Below, one piece after another: positions 52,501 through 60,735 of a stretch of 64,000 nucleotides of DNA (position 1 is its first letter; each line of letters begins with the position of its first letter). Made by a program: the position numbers and the translations under genes. Origin of the DNA: CAVTWS01 sp963738445 (GTDB lineage Bacteria; Actinomycetota; Acidimicrobiia; Acidimicrobiales; SHLQ01); contig CAVTWS010000011.1 of NCBI GenBank assembly GCA_963738445.1, forward strand, positions 248,001 through 312,000, given 5' to 3'. The notes beneath the pieces were generated by a model that was not told the DNA's origin, searched no databases, and saw nothing but the letters and a program-made list of their open reading frames with translations.

Positions 52501-53661
52501 TCACACCGTGGGTAGGCCGCGGCGGCGGGCGTAGTCCGGGTCGAGCGCGGGGACCGGCAGGTCGAGTCGACGAGCGAGCATCTGGGCCGTGAGGTTGCCG
52601 TGACCCATCCGGGTCGACGGCGGCAGTGCGCCGCGGGCGACACTGATGTCGGCCATGCGGATCACCGTCACGGTGAGCACCCAGGCGGCGAGGATCTCGT
52701 ACCACGCCAGCTCCTCGACCGTGGTTCCGGTGAGGTCTTCGTACCAGTCGATCGTCTCGTCGCGCCCAGGCCAGCCGGCGAGCGGGGTCACGCGGTGCGC
52801 CGAGGTCTGGAACTCCTCCATGACGAGCCACCAGCCGAGGTCGAGTGCCGCCGGGCCGATCGACGCCAGCTCCCAGTCGAGGACGGCGGCGCAGGTCCCG
52901 TCGTCGCGGAAGATCATGTTGCCGATGCGCGGATCCCCCCAGCACAACACCTCCGGGCCGGGGTGGACAGGTCGGTTCGAGCGGAGATGGCCGAGCGCGG
53001 TGTCGGTGATCGGGAAGGACCGGCCGTCGCAGACCCACTCGTACCAGCGCGTCAGCTGCTCGATGCGGCGGTCGAGTGACCGGCCCGTTGTGCTATCGGC
53101 CCCCGAGGCATCGACGAGAAAGGCATCGGTGAGGAAGGCGTGGTGGGTGGGCCAGTCGACCGCGTGGATTGCCGCGTGAGCCGACATCGCCGACTCCCAC
53201 AAGGTGCGGCGCTCGGAGGCGGTCAGCGTGGGGAGGAGGCCGCCGGTGTGAACGGACGGCATGCCGTGGGGCACGGTGCCGGCGACGTGGTCCATCAGGA
53301 AGAATGGATGACCGAGGACGGCCGGGTCGGGCTCCTCGAGGACCACCCGCGGCGCGGGTACACGCGGCGACGACTCGAGCCCTCTCAGCACGGCGGCCTC
53401 CCGCAGCACGTCGGGGTCGAGGAAGATCCGATTGGTCCCCGTCTGCATGCGCAGCACGAGCGTCCGCTCCTGCGGTTCGCCGCCCCGGTTCCACGCCACC
53501 GTCAAGGGCGCGGTCAGGTTGGAGTTGCCGCTCGCGGGCGCGCCGTGCAGGGTGACGCGAACCTCGTCGGCGGCGCCGTGCCCGAGGGAGGGCAGGCGGC
53601 CGGTGATCCACGCGGCGATCGCCCGCTCGATGTCGTGGGCCTGGTCAGGCGACGGGGCCAT
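52501..53661 (-). CDS. Aminoglycoside-phosphotransferase-like (ACAD10/11-type) kinase
   Basis: This 386-residue protein has the APH/choline-kinase fold. An N-lobe with GAPASGNSNLTAPLTVAW and TLVLRMQTG leads to the hinge. The catalytic loop is VLCWGDPRIGNMIF (His of HGD replaced by Trp) and the metal loop AAVLDWELASIGPAALDLGWW. Relatives in actinobacterial lipid clusters resemble the kinase domain of ACAD10/11, which phosphorylates 4-hydroxyacyl-CoA; such a role is plausible but unproven. The ATG lies one base after the luciferase-like stop, indicating an operon. Confidence 0.85.
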   Translation of the reverse strand: MAPSPDQAHDIERAIAAWITGRLPSLGHGAADEVRVTLHGAPASGNSNLTAPLTVAWNRGGEPQERTLVLRMQTGTNRIFLDPDVLREAAVLRGLESSPRVPAPRVVLEEPDPAVLGHPFFLMDHVAGTVPHGMPSVHTGGLLPTLTASERRTLWESAMSAHAAIHAVDWPTHHAFLTDAFLVDASGADSTTGRSLDRRIEQLTRWYEWVCDGRSFPITDTALGHLRSNRPVHPGPEVLCWGDPRIGNMIFRDDGTCAAVLDWELASIGPAALDLGWWLVMEEFQTSAHRVTPLAGWPGRDETIDWYEDLTGTTVEELAWYEILAAWVLTVTVIRMADISVARGALPPSTRMGHGNLTAQMLARRLDLPVPALDPDYARRRGLPTV

Positions 53662-53662
53662 G

Positions 53663-54735
53663 TCAGGTCCGCTCGCCAGGGCGGACGAACGCCTCGACCA
53701 ACGGCCCGAAGCTGTCGGCGGTGCCGCCATGGAGAAGGACGGTCCGGGCGCCGGCCACCAGGTAGTCGTCGAGCCGGGCGGCGCACGCTCGCGCCGAACC
53801 GATGGCGGCGCCCTCGGTCAGCCAGTGGGCCGGCAGATCGCGCCCGATCTCCGCCAGCTCGGAGGTGGGGATGCGTTTGATCGCCGCGTAGTCGAGGCCG
53901 TCGAAGCGACGGTGAGCCCGGACCGATGCCAGCTGGTCGGGGTCCCATCCGTTCGCGGCGGCGACGGCATCGCCGAGGCCGCTCATGAGGAGGTATCCGA
54001 GCGCCCGGGCGCCGACGATCTCCGCCGGGTCCTGGTCGGCCGCGACGATCACCGTGGCATGGATCTCGAGGTCGTCGGGGTCGCGGCCCGCCGACTCGGC
54101 GGCCGACCGCACCCGGGCGACCGAACGGGCGACCGCGTCCGCCGACAGCAGCGGATGGAGGATGACGCCATCGAAGGCGCGACCGCCCAGGCTCAGCGTG
54201 GCCGGACCGACTCCGGCCAGAAGGAGCCGAGGCGGAGCCAGGGTGATGGTCTCCACGAGCTGCAGGGTCGGCCAGCGCCCGGCCGGGCCGTCGTAGCTCA
54301 CGCGCTCGCCGGCCCACAATCGGCGCAGCACGGTTGCCGTGTCCTCGAGCATCTGCGTGGTCGGCGGCGCGATGCCGTAGGAGCGCCAGCGGCCCTCCGA
54401 GCCGCGTCCGAAGCCGAGGGAGAAGCGTCCCGCCGTCAGCATCTGCAGGGTCTGGCCCATCGAGGCCAGCGCCATCGGGTGGCGGGTGCCGATGTGGGTG
54501 ACGCCCGCCGTCAACCGGATCCGGCGGGTCGACTGGCTCAGGGCGCCGACGATCGACGGCAGGTCCTTGGTGTCGTAGCGCTCCCCGATGAACGCGGTAC
54601 CGAAACCGAGCGCCTCGGCGGCGGCCGCTTCGGCGATCGCCGCCCGCGGATCGGCGTGCCACCCGGGAGCACGTAGCAGCTCAGGCGCGACGCCCGCTCC
54701 GCCGGCCCCGGCCCCGATGGCGCGATGTCAGCCAC
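53663..54735 (-). pseudogene. LLM-class (probable F420-dependent) oxidoreductase with one frameshift
   Basis: The main frame encodes AEAAAAEALGFGTAFIGERYDTKDLPSIVGALSQ, RIRLTAGVTHIGTRHPMALASMGQTL and MLTAGRFSLGFGRGS, a luciferase-like monooxygenase of the TIGR03857 type. It has no start codon before the in-frame TGA at 54728-54730. A one-base shift near the CCCGGG at 54660 joins it to GTG 54735 (VADIAPSGPGPAERASRLSCYVLPGG), whose CYVLPG matches the family N-terminus. Restored length is about 357. It overlaps the SDR stop by eight bases and precedes the APH-like kinase. Confidence 0.75.
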
Positions 54736-55648
54736 CGAGTCGCAGCCCGGGCGCCCGGGTGCCGAACAGGTTCGTCTCGAGAACCCGGGTGAGCGTGGTG
54801 GCATCCCAGTGGGACTCGCCGCTCGACGTGCTGACGGCTTCGGTCCAGCCCCGCATCCAGTGGATGGTGTCGCCCAGGGCGCGGAGGCACTGCCCGCTCA
54901 CGTGGTCGGCGGCGTCGCTGGCCAGCCAGGCCACGATCGGTGAGCTGATGCGAGGGTCGGTTCGGTCCCAGGAGTCGGCGGCCAGCTCGTCGGGCTCGGC
55001 GGGGGTTGCGCCCGGGACGGTGCCGGCGGACAGCCGGGTGAGGGCACCGGGGCTGATGGCGTTGACGGTGACGCCGATGCCGGCGAGCTCGACGCTGAGG
55101 GTCAGGGTGAGCCCCATGATCGCCGCTTTGGCGGTCGCGTAGTTGCTCTGCCCGAAGTTGCCCTGGAGCCCGGCGCCCGAGGTGGTGTTGATGATCCGCC
55201 CGCTGGTCGGGTGGCCGGCCTTGGCCTGCTCGCGCCAGTGCCGCGCCGCCGCACGCGAAGTGAGCCACGTGCCGCGCACGTGAACCCGCATCACCAGGTC
55301 GAAATCGTCCACCGACATGTTCCAGATCGCCCGGTCGCGCACGATGCCGGCGTTGTTGACCACGATGTCGAGCCGACCCCACGTGTCGATGGCCCGGGCC
55401 ACCATGGCGTCGGCCTGGGTTTCGTCGCCGACATCGCCGTAGTCGGCCACCGCCTCGCCCCCGGCGGCGGTGATGCGCTCGACGACCACGTCGGCGTCAC
55501 GGCCGTGGCCCTCGCCGCCCACCGAGGTGCCGAGATCGTTGACGACGACCCGGGCGCCGTGGCGGGCGAGCTCGAACGCGTGCGATCGGCCGATGCCGTG
55601 CCCGGCCCCGGTCACGATGGCGACCTTCCCCTCGAGCAGACCTGCCAT
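54728..55648 (-). CDS. Short-chain dehydrogenase of the MFE-2/HSD17B4 type
   Basis: This 306-residue SDR resembles the dehydrogenase domain of peroxisomal multifunctional enzyme 2. It has GAGHGIGRSHAFELARHGARVVVNDLG with the acidic NDLG of NAD users, plus NNAGIVRDRAIWNMS, INTTSGAGLQGNFGQSNYATAKAA (Ser and YxxxK) and VNAISPGALTRL. A C-terminal extension of about 50 residues continues beyond the core. It probably oxidises 3-hydroxyacyl-CoA. ATG 55648 follows AGGAGG. It heads a minus-strand operon with the luciferase-like and kinase genes, and a TGAC-N6-GTC dyad lies just upstream. Confidence 0.92.
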   Translation of the reverse strand: MAGLLEGKVAIVTGAGHGIGRSHAFELARHGARVVVNDLGTSVGGEGHGRDADVVVERITAAGGEAVADYGDVGDETQADAMVARAIDTWGRLDIVVNNAGIVRDRAIWNMSVDDFDLVMRVHVRGTWLTSRAAARHWREQAKAGHPTSGRIINTTSGAGLQGNFGQSNYATAKAAIMGLTLTLSVELAGIGVTVNAISPGALTRLSAGTVPGATPAEPDELAADSWDRTDPRISSPIVAWLASDAADHVSGQCLRALGDTIHWMRGWTEAVSTSSGESHWDATTLTRVLETNLFGTRAPGLRLGG

Positions 55649-55686
55649 GTGTGTCCTCCTGTGTCACCGGCCGGTCTCGGCCGAAT

Positions 55687-55702
55687 CTGACATTAGCGTC
55701 GC
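55687..55702 (-). promoter_or_regulatory. TGAC-N6-GTC dyad, copy 6
   Basis: CTGAC-ATTAGC-GTCGC lies 38 bp upstream of the SDR start at 55648, overlapping the end of the TetR gene. The arms equal those at 37565. Confidence 0.45.
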
Positions 55703-56307
55703 GACGGTTGCGTCGAACCGCTCGCTTTGTTCGGGTCGCCGGCGTGGTCCGCCACGAAACCGGCGATGGTCCACCTCACGATCCGCTCGAGCAGGGCGGG
55801 GTCGGCGGATCGGGCGGGCAGGTCGACGCGCCGGCCGAGGAGCCATCCGCCGACGATGATGCGGAGCGACGCCAGCAGATCGTCGGCGGCGTCGGCTGCG
55901 TAGCCGGCGCCGATGATGTGGGCCCGGACCACGTGGGACATGTGATCGGCGGCCCGGGACGGCCGCCGGGCGGGGAGGACGCGAGCGGCGACCCCGGGGT
56001 ACCGTCCGAACACCTCGTGCATGTTCAGGATCACCGCGGTGATGGCATCGTCCCAACGGGAGTCGGCCGGGGTGTCGAGCGCGACCTCGGCGGCCACCCG
56101 TTCGCAGAGGTGGTCGAGCAGCACGTCGCGACTGCCCACGTGGTGGTGGATGGCCGGAGGTGAGACCCCGAGGGTGTCGGCGACGGCGCGGACCGTGAGT
56201 CCCTCGACGCCGTGTCGGGCCAGCAACGGCAAGGCGGCGCCGATGATGTCCTCGCGCGAGATGGGGTCGGGCTGGGTGCCGCCACGACTCCGTTTGACCG
56301 GGCTCAT
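55693..56307 (-). CDS. TetR-family transcriptional regulator
   Basis: This 204-residue regulator has the helix-turn-helix ISREDIIGAALPLLARHGVEGLTVRAVADTLGVSPPAIHHHVGSRDVLLDHL with AIHHHVG in place of LYYHF. A TetR_C-like ligand domain follows. ATG 56307 overlaps the inverted repeat CATTTA-N7-TAAATG, a likely autoregulatory operator shared with the divergent flavin-reductase/P450 cassette. It is the best candidate local regulator of that cassette. Confidence 0.9.
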   Translation of the reverse strand: MSPVKRSRGGTQPDPISREDIIGAALPLLARHGVEGLTVRAVADTLGVSPPAIHHHVGSRDVLLDHLCERVAAEVALDTPADSRWDDAITAVILNMHEVFGRYPGVAARVLPARRPSRAADHMSHVVRAHIIGAGYAADAADDLLASLRIIVGGWLLGRRVDLPARSADPALLERIVRWTIAGFVADHAGDPNKASGSTQPSRR

Positions 56308-56323
56308 TTATGCATCTTAAATG
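56305..56323. promoter_or_regulatory. TetR operator candidate CATTTA-N7-TAAATG
   Basis: A perfect 6-7-6 inverted repeat covers the TetR start codon and lies 79 bp upstream of the divergent flavin-reductase gene. It is strikingly A/T-rich against its surroundings, as expected for an operator plus -10 region. Confidence 0.6.
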
Positions 56324-56402
56324 GACAGGGCTCCGGATGGGGCCATCGGCGAGCACGACGTCCCGAGTGCCAAGACGAAATCCCGCGTGGAGGAATCGAA
56401 CC

Positions 56403-57008
56403 ATGTCCCTCGATCTCGGGGTGGCCAACGCCACCCTGTCCGGGTTGCGGACCTACCCCGTGGCGATCACCACGGTGCACGAGGGTCGGACCAACGGGTT
56501 GATGTCGCTGTCGGGTGCCGGTGCCGGCATCGTCCCCGAAGCACCCCGCGCCACCGTCAGCATCACGAAGTACAACTTCTCGCACGATCTGATCCTCGAC
56601 AGCGGGGTGTTCGTGATGCACGTCCTCGGCAGTGCGCCCGACCTCATCGATGACTCGCTGCAGATCCTGATGGCGCTGGGCGGCAGCTCGGGCCGTGACG
56701 GCGACAAGATCGGCGGGCTGCGGACCCGCGCCGGCGTCACCGGCGCACCGGTGCTGCTCGGCGCGCTGAACTTCGTGGAGTGCCGGGTCACCGGCAGCCT
56801 CGACAACGACGAGAACACCATCTTCGTGGGCGACGTGGTCGCCGCCGGCCGGCTGAACGGCGGGGGACGCCTGGCCGTCGGCGAGGCGTGGGGCAAGCTT
56901 CCGGCGGAATGGATCGAGGAGTACGACCGCAACCATCACGCCCAGGTCGATCACTGCCGGTTGATGCGAGGGCTCCCGGTCCCAGACCACGCCGAGGAGG
57001 GTGTGTGA
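56403..57008 (+). CDS. Flavin reductase-like (FMN-binding split barrel) protein
   Basis: This 201-residue protein has LRTYPVAITTVHEGRTNGLMSLSGAGAGIVPEAPRATVSITKYNFSHDLI, the flavin-reductase split-barrel pattern. GVFVMHVLGSA and ALNFVECRVTGSLDNDENTIFVGDVVAAGR follow. It would reduce FMN or FAD with NAD(P)H, or bind flavin itself, and could feed an oxygenase of the cassette. ATG 56403 follows GGAGG. The stop overlaps the next gene's ATG. It is the first gene of the plus-strand cassette. Confidence 0.85.
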   Translation: MSLDLGVANATLSGLRTYPVAITTVHEGRTNGLMSLSGAGAGIVPEAPRATVSITKYNFSHDLILDSGVFVMHVLGSAPDLIDDSLQILMALGGSSGRDGDKIGGLRTRAGVTGAPVLLGALNFVECRVTGSLDNDENTIFVGDVVAAGRLNGGGRLAVGEAWGKLPAEWIEEYDRNHHAQVDHCRLMRGLPVPDHAEEGV

Positions 57009-57460
57009 TGGCCGACCTCGATCAGCTCGAACGGCGCCTCAGTCGCCTCGAGGATCTCGCGGAGATCCACCAGCTCTTCATCGACTACGGCCATTTCCTC
57101 GACGCGGGCGACTTCGCGTCGTACGCCGAGCTGTTCGCACCCGATGGGATCGTCAAGCTCGGCCCGATGGGTTCGGCGACGGGGCGTGAGGAGATCCGTT
57201 CGCTCATGGAGCGGGCGCTGGCGGGCCTCGCCGGCACGAGCTACCACGTCATCTCGAGTCCCCGCGTCGAGATCGATGGCGACACGGCGACCTCCGAGGT
57301 GATGTGGACCGTGGTCCAACGCGGCGCCGATGGCCGACCGTCGGTGCCCATGATCGGTCGGCACCGGGATCGCCTCGTGCGAGAAGGCGGTCGCTGGCGG
57401 TTCCAGGAACGGCGTGGCTTCGTCGACATCCCGTCGGCCCTGCCCGTGAGCGGTGGCTGA
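57008..57460 (+). CDS. SnoaL-like (NTF2-fold) protein
   Basis: This 150-residue protein has a cone-shaped NTF2/SnoaL fold. It begins EDLAEIHQLFIDYGHFLDAGDFASYAELFAPDGIV and has TGREEIRSLMERAL, TSYHVISSPRVEIDGDTATSEVMWTVVQR and WRFQERRGFVDIP. Members are cyclases, isomerases, dehydratases or hydroxylases on polyketide or steroid-like substrates. The His/Asp pairs in HQLFIDYGH could be catalytic. ATG 57008 overlaps the flavin-reductase stop by one base. Confidence 0.85.
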   Translation: MADLDQLERRLSRLEDLAEIHQLFIDYGHFLDAGDFASYAELFAPDGIVKLGPMGSATGREEIRSLMERALAGLAGTSYHVISSPRVEIDGDTATSEVMWTVVQRGADGRPSVPMIGRHRDRLVREGGRWRFQERRGFVDIPSALPVSGG

Positions 57461-57461
57461 C

Positions 57462-58700
57462 ATGTCGGGTTGCCCGGTCGCCCACGGCTACGACCCTCTC
57501 GATCCCGGGGTCGTGCTCGACCCCTATCCCGTGCTCAACCGGCTGCGTTCCGAGGGCGCCGTGTTCTACGTCCCAGAGCTCGACCACTACCTCGTGACCC
57601 GCTTCGACGACATCGAGCAGGTGCTGCTCGACCGGGAGACCTGGTCGGCCGCCAACGCGTCGACTCCGCTCACACCCGTCTGTCGCGCCGCACAAGAGAT
57701 CCTCGAGGCGGGATTCAAGCGCGTGCCGACGCTCAACAACGCCGATCCGCCCCGGCACGGGCCGATGCGCAAGTCGGTCCTCTCGGTCATGACGCCCCGG
57801 CGCCTCAACGCCCTCGAGCCGGCGCTCCGGGTGTACGCGGAAGCGTTGATCGACGGATTCGTGGATGAACCGGTGGTCGATCTGGTCGACCGGCTGGCGT
57901 TCCCGTTCCCGGGTTTCGCCGCGTTCTCGCTCCTGGGTTTCCCGGAGGCCGACATCGATCTCCTGAAGGACTGGAGCGCCCAACGGGTGCTGCTGACCTA
58001 CGGCCGGCTCTCCGAGCACGAGCAGGTGGAGGTCGCCGAGGTGATCGTCGCCTTCTGGCGTTACTGCGAGGACCACGTGGCGGCCCGGCGAGCCGAACGC
58101 GCCGACGACCTCACGTCCGATCTCCTGGATGTCGCCGACGCCAAACCCGATCAGCTCAACGACTTCGACATCGTCAACATGGTGTACTCGATGGCCCTCG
58201 CCGGCCATGAGACCACGTGCAACACCATCGGCAACGGCATGCGGGCCCTGCTGTCCAACCCGGCGCAGTGGCGCGCGCTGGTCGAAGATCCGAGCCGGAT
58301 CCCCAACGCGGTCGAGGAGATCCTCCGATACGACGGCCCGGTGGTGAACCACCGCCGTCTGGCCCGCGTCGACACCGAAGTCGGAGGCATCCCCCTTCCG
58401 GCCGGCGCGAAGGTGATGTTGTGCTTCGCGTCCGCCGCCCACGACCCGGCGCATTTCGATCACCCCGATGACTTCGTCGTCGACCGGGAGGACGCCGAGC
58501 TGCATCTGGCCTTCGGCAAGGGCCCTCACTACTGCCTGGGTGCACCGCTGGGTCGCCTCGAGGTGCGCATCGTCCTGGAGCTGCTGACGTCGCGCACCCC
58601 CGCCCTGGCCCTCGTCCCCGACCAGAGCTTCGAGTACAGCCCGAACGCGCTCTTCCGGGGGCTGCGAGAGCTGCTCGTCGCCCCGGCCGGTGTCTCGTGA
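57462..58700 (+). CDS. Cytochrome P450 (second)
   Basis: This 412-residue P450 has SGCPVAHGYDPLDPGVVLDPYPVLNRLR and DPPRHGPMRKSVLSVMTPRRL (the C-helix motif). The I-helix is MALAGHETTCNTI, the K-helix EEILR and the heme loop LAFGKGPHYCLGAPLGRLE. It is unrelated in detail to the P450 at 40907. ATG 57462 is used; GTG 57453 is an alternative that would overlap SnoaL. No ferredoxin gene follows. Instead a small Cys-rich protein is coupled by GTGA and may donate electrons. Confidence 0.94.
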   Translation: MSGCPVAHGYDPLDPGVVLDPYPVLNRLRSEGAVFYVPELDHYLVTRFDDIEQVLLDRETWSAANASTPLTPVCRAAQEILEAGFKRVPTLNNADPPRHGPMRKSVLSVMTPRRLNALEPALRVYAEALIDGFVDEPVVDLVDRLAFPFPGFAAFSLLGFPEADIDLLKDWSAQRVLLTYGRLSEHEQVEVAEVIVAFWRYCEDHVAARRAERADDLTSDLLDVADAKPDQLNDFDIVNMVYSMALAGHETTCNTIGNGMRALLSNPAQWRALVEDPSRIPNAVEEILRYDGPVVNHRRLARVDTEVGGIPLPAGAKVMLCFASAAHDPAHFDHPDDFVVDREDAELHLAFGKGPHYCLGAPLGRLEVRIVLELLTSRTPALALVPDQSFEYSPNALFRGLRELLVAPAGVS

Positions 58701-58942
58701 GCGGACCCGAAGAACCTGCCGTCGATGAGGCCGACGGACCCGTCGTGGATGAGGCCGCGTTCAAGGCCGTCCAGCGGTTGATCCGTCTCACCGCCCTCCG
58801 GGGCGAACCGGTCGACGGCGACAGCTGCGCGTCGTGCCGCTACTACCTCGAACCCCACGAGCCGATGGCTTTCTGCTGGCACGAGAAGTTCCAGTGCCTC
58901 GTCGCCGGCGGCTGGTGGTGCCAACACTGGGAGATGACATGA
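58697..58942 (+). CDS. Small Cys-rich HiPIP-like iron-sulfur protein candidate
   Basis: This 81-residue protein has an acidic N-terminus followed by SCASCRYYLEPHEPMAFCWHE and GGWWCQHWE. The spacing Cys-x2-Cys-x12-Cys-x14-Cys with a Gly-Trp-Trp before the last Cys recalls high-potential iron-sulfur proteins (C-x2-C ... C ... GWC). A fifth Cys lies between the third and last. GTG 58697 overlaps the P450 stop and its own stop overlaps the next gene. A 4Fe-4S cluster and electron transfer to the P450 are inferred; a zinc site is the alternative. Confidence 0.65.
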   Translation: MSGPEEPAVDEADGPVVDEAAFKAVQRLIRLTALRGEPVDGDSCASCRYYLEPHEPMAFCWHEKFQCLVAGGWWCQHWEMT

Positions 58943-59538
58943 GACCGGGCTCCGAGACACCGTCTGAGGCCACCGAGATCGAGGAGGCGTTCCGGCACTA
59001 CTTCCTGACCGGACCGGTGCAGGAGGACTGGATCGCCTGGTCGCAGCTCTTCACCGACGACGCGATCTACTTCGACCACTTCTACGGGCGGTTCCGGGGA
59101 CCGGCGGAGATCCAGCTCTTCCTCGAGGCCACCATGATGTACGGCCGTCACTGCTACACCGCGCTGGAGTGGTACGCCATCGACGGTGACCGCATCGTGT
59201 GGAAGGGCGTCAACCGGGCGGATCATCCGGACCCTTCGATGCCACCGTTCGAGTTCCCGTCGCTGCAGATCATCGAATACGCCGGAAATGGGAGGTGGCG
59301 ATCGGAGGAGGACTGGTGGATCCAGTCCGAGATGGCCGCCTACGCCAAGGGGTACTGGAAGGCGTGCCAGGCTCGTGATCCCGAGTTCCCGATGCAGCTC
59401 TCCCGCAGGCATTGGGGTCCGATCGATTGGGCGCGACCGCCGGCCGGGCACACCGCCACGCCGTCGTGGCTGGGCCGGGAGCACGAGATCCCCGTGGTGC
59501 GACGACTCGACGACATCACCTTCGGTGAGCGGGTGTGA
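58939..59538 (+). CDS. SnoaL-like (NTF2-fold) protein, second
   Basis: This 199-residue protein has EEAFRHYFLTGPVQEDWIAWSQLFTDDAIYFDHFYGRFRGPAEIQLFLEATM and YTALEWYAIDGDRIVWKGVNRADHPD. SLQIIEYAGNGRWRSEEDWWIQSEMAAYAKGYWKA follows, an NTF2/SnoaL core with a C-terminal extension of about 50 residues. It differs strongly from the SnoaL protein at 57008. Its start and stop are both overlapped by neighbours (ATGA, GTGA). It probably acts on a hydroxylated or epoxidised intermediate in the cassette. Confidence 0.83.
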   Translation: MRPGSETPSEATEIEEAFRHYFLTGPVQEDWIAWSQLFTDDAIYFDHFYGRFRGPAEIQLFLEATMMYGRHCYTALEWYAIDGDRIVWKGVNRADHPDPSMPPFEFPSLQIIEYAGNGRWRSEEDWWIQSEMAAYAKGYWKACQARDPEFPMQLSRRHWGPIDWARPPAGHTATPSWLGREHEIPVVRRLDDITFGERV

Positions 59539-60728
59539 CGGTGGGTCCGGCCGCCGCCGGAGCCCCTGACGTGGGTCCGGCCGCCGCCGGCGCCCCTGAT
59601 GCCGATGTCGTGGTCGTCGGGGCGGGGGTGGCGGGATCGGCGGTGGCGGCCCGCTTGGCCACCGCGGGGCTGGGCGTGGTCGTGCTCGAACGCGAGGCCG
59701 AGTACACCGATCGGGTTCGGGGCGAGGGCATGGTGCCGTGGGGCCTGGAAGCGGCCGCGGCGTTGGGTCTGGCCGATGCGGTGGCGAACACGCCGGGCGT
59801 CTCCTTCATGACCACGCTGGTCGCCTACGACGAGCTCGTGTCGATCGAACGGGCTCGCCGCCGAGCCCGGAGCCTGGCCGATCTCGTGCCCGGAGTGCCC
59901 GGGCTGGTCGCCGTCGGGCACCCGGAGTTGCGTCAGTCACTCGCTGATGCCGCCGCGTCCGCCGGCGCCGCCGTGCTCCGTCCGACGACGGAGGTCACGG
60001 TCGATCCGGGCCCGGCGCCCGAGGTGGCCTTCACGTTCGCCGGCCGGCGTCACCGGCTCCGGCCGAGACTCGTGATCGTGGCCGACGGCAAGGAGTCGAC
60101 CATCCGGCGGTCGCTCGGCATCGAGCTGGCGAGCACGATCCCCACCATGATGCTCACCGGGATGCTGGTCGACGACGGCGGCGTGTGGGACCGCGCCGAG
60201 GTCACGATCGGGGTGCACGGCGAAAACCAGCTGTACGTCTTCCCGCGGGTCGGCGCCCTTCGCCTGTACGCCGGGCGGATGGTGGGCGCCGACCGGTTCA
60301 GCGGCCCCGACCGCGCCACCCGGATGCTCGAGGCGTTCCGGGGGGCGAACCTCCCCCATGCCGAGGAGCTCGCCGGGGCGCGGCCGATCGGGCCGTGTGC
60401 CACCTATCCCATGACCGACACCTGGACCCGCAACCCGGTCCTGAGCGAGGAGCTCCTGTCCGCCGACGTCTGGGACGACGCCCTGCTCGACCGGTACGCC
60501 GGCGAGCGTTTCGAGCGCATGCGGCGGCTCCGGTTCGCCAGCGCCTTGACCGACGTGTTCATGGCCCAGGGGGTGCCGGACCGGGCTGAGCGAAAGGCCC
60601 GCATGGACCAGCGGGTGCGGCAGGATCCCCAATTGCTCGAGGCGCTCGGCGCCGTCCACGCCGGACCGTGGCGCGTCCGCGAAGATGCGTTCGAACCCAG
60701 CTACCTGGCCATCCTCGCGGGGGCCTGA
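59535..60728 (+). CDS. FAD-dependent monooxygenase-like protein lacking the second FAD motif
   Basis: This 397-residue protein has the Rossmann start DADVVVVGAGVAGSAVAARLATAGLGVVVLERE, GEGMVPWGLEAAAALGL and the DG motif LVIVADGKESTIRRSLG. The family's GDAAG/GQG motif should follow GPCATYPMTDTW. Instead TWTRNPVLSEELLSADVWDDALLDRY joins directly, as if about 25-35 residues were deleted in frame. FAD binding may be lost. GTG 59535 overlaps the SnoaL stop. The N-terminus contains a ten-residue duplication (VGPAAAGAPD twice). Confidence 0.82.
   Translation: MTVGPAAAGAPDVGPAAAGAPDADVVVVGAGVAGSAVAARLATAGLGVVVLEREAEYTDRVRGEGMVPWGLEAAAALGLADAVANTPGVSFMTTLVAYDELVSIERARRRARSLADLVPGVPGLVAVGHPELRQSLADAAASAGAAVLRPTTEVTVDPGPAPEVAFTFAGRRHRLRPRLVIVADGKESTIRRSLGIELASTIPTMMLTGMLVDDGGVWDRAEVTIGVHGENQLYVFPRVGALRLYAGRMVGADRFSGPDRATRMLEAFRGANLPHAEELAGARPIGPCATYPMTDTWTRNPVLSEELLSADVWDDALLDRYAGERFERMRRLRFASALTDVFMAQGVPDRAERKARMDQRVRQDPQLLEALGAVHAGPWRVREDAFEPSYLAILAGA
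59541..59600. repeat. 30-bp tandem duplication at the monooxygenase start
   Basis: Two 30-bp units (59541-59570 and 59571-59600) differ at two positions and encode VGPAAAGAPD twice. GTG codons in each unit could serve as starts. Confidence 0.85.
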
Positions 60729-60735
60729 GGTCGAG

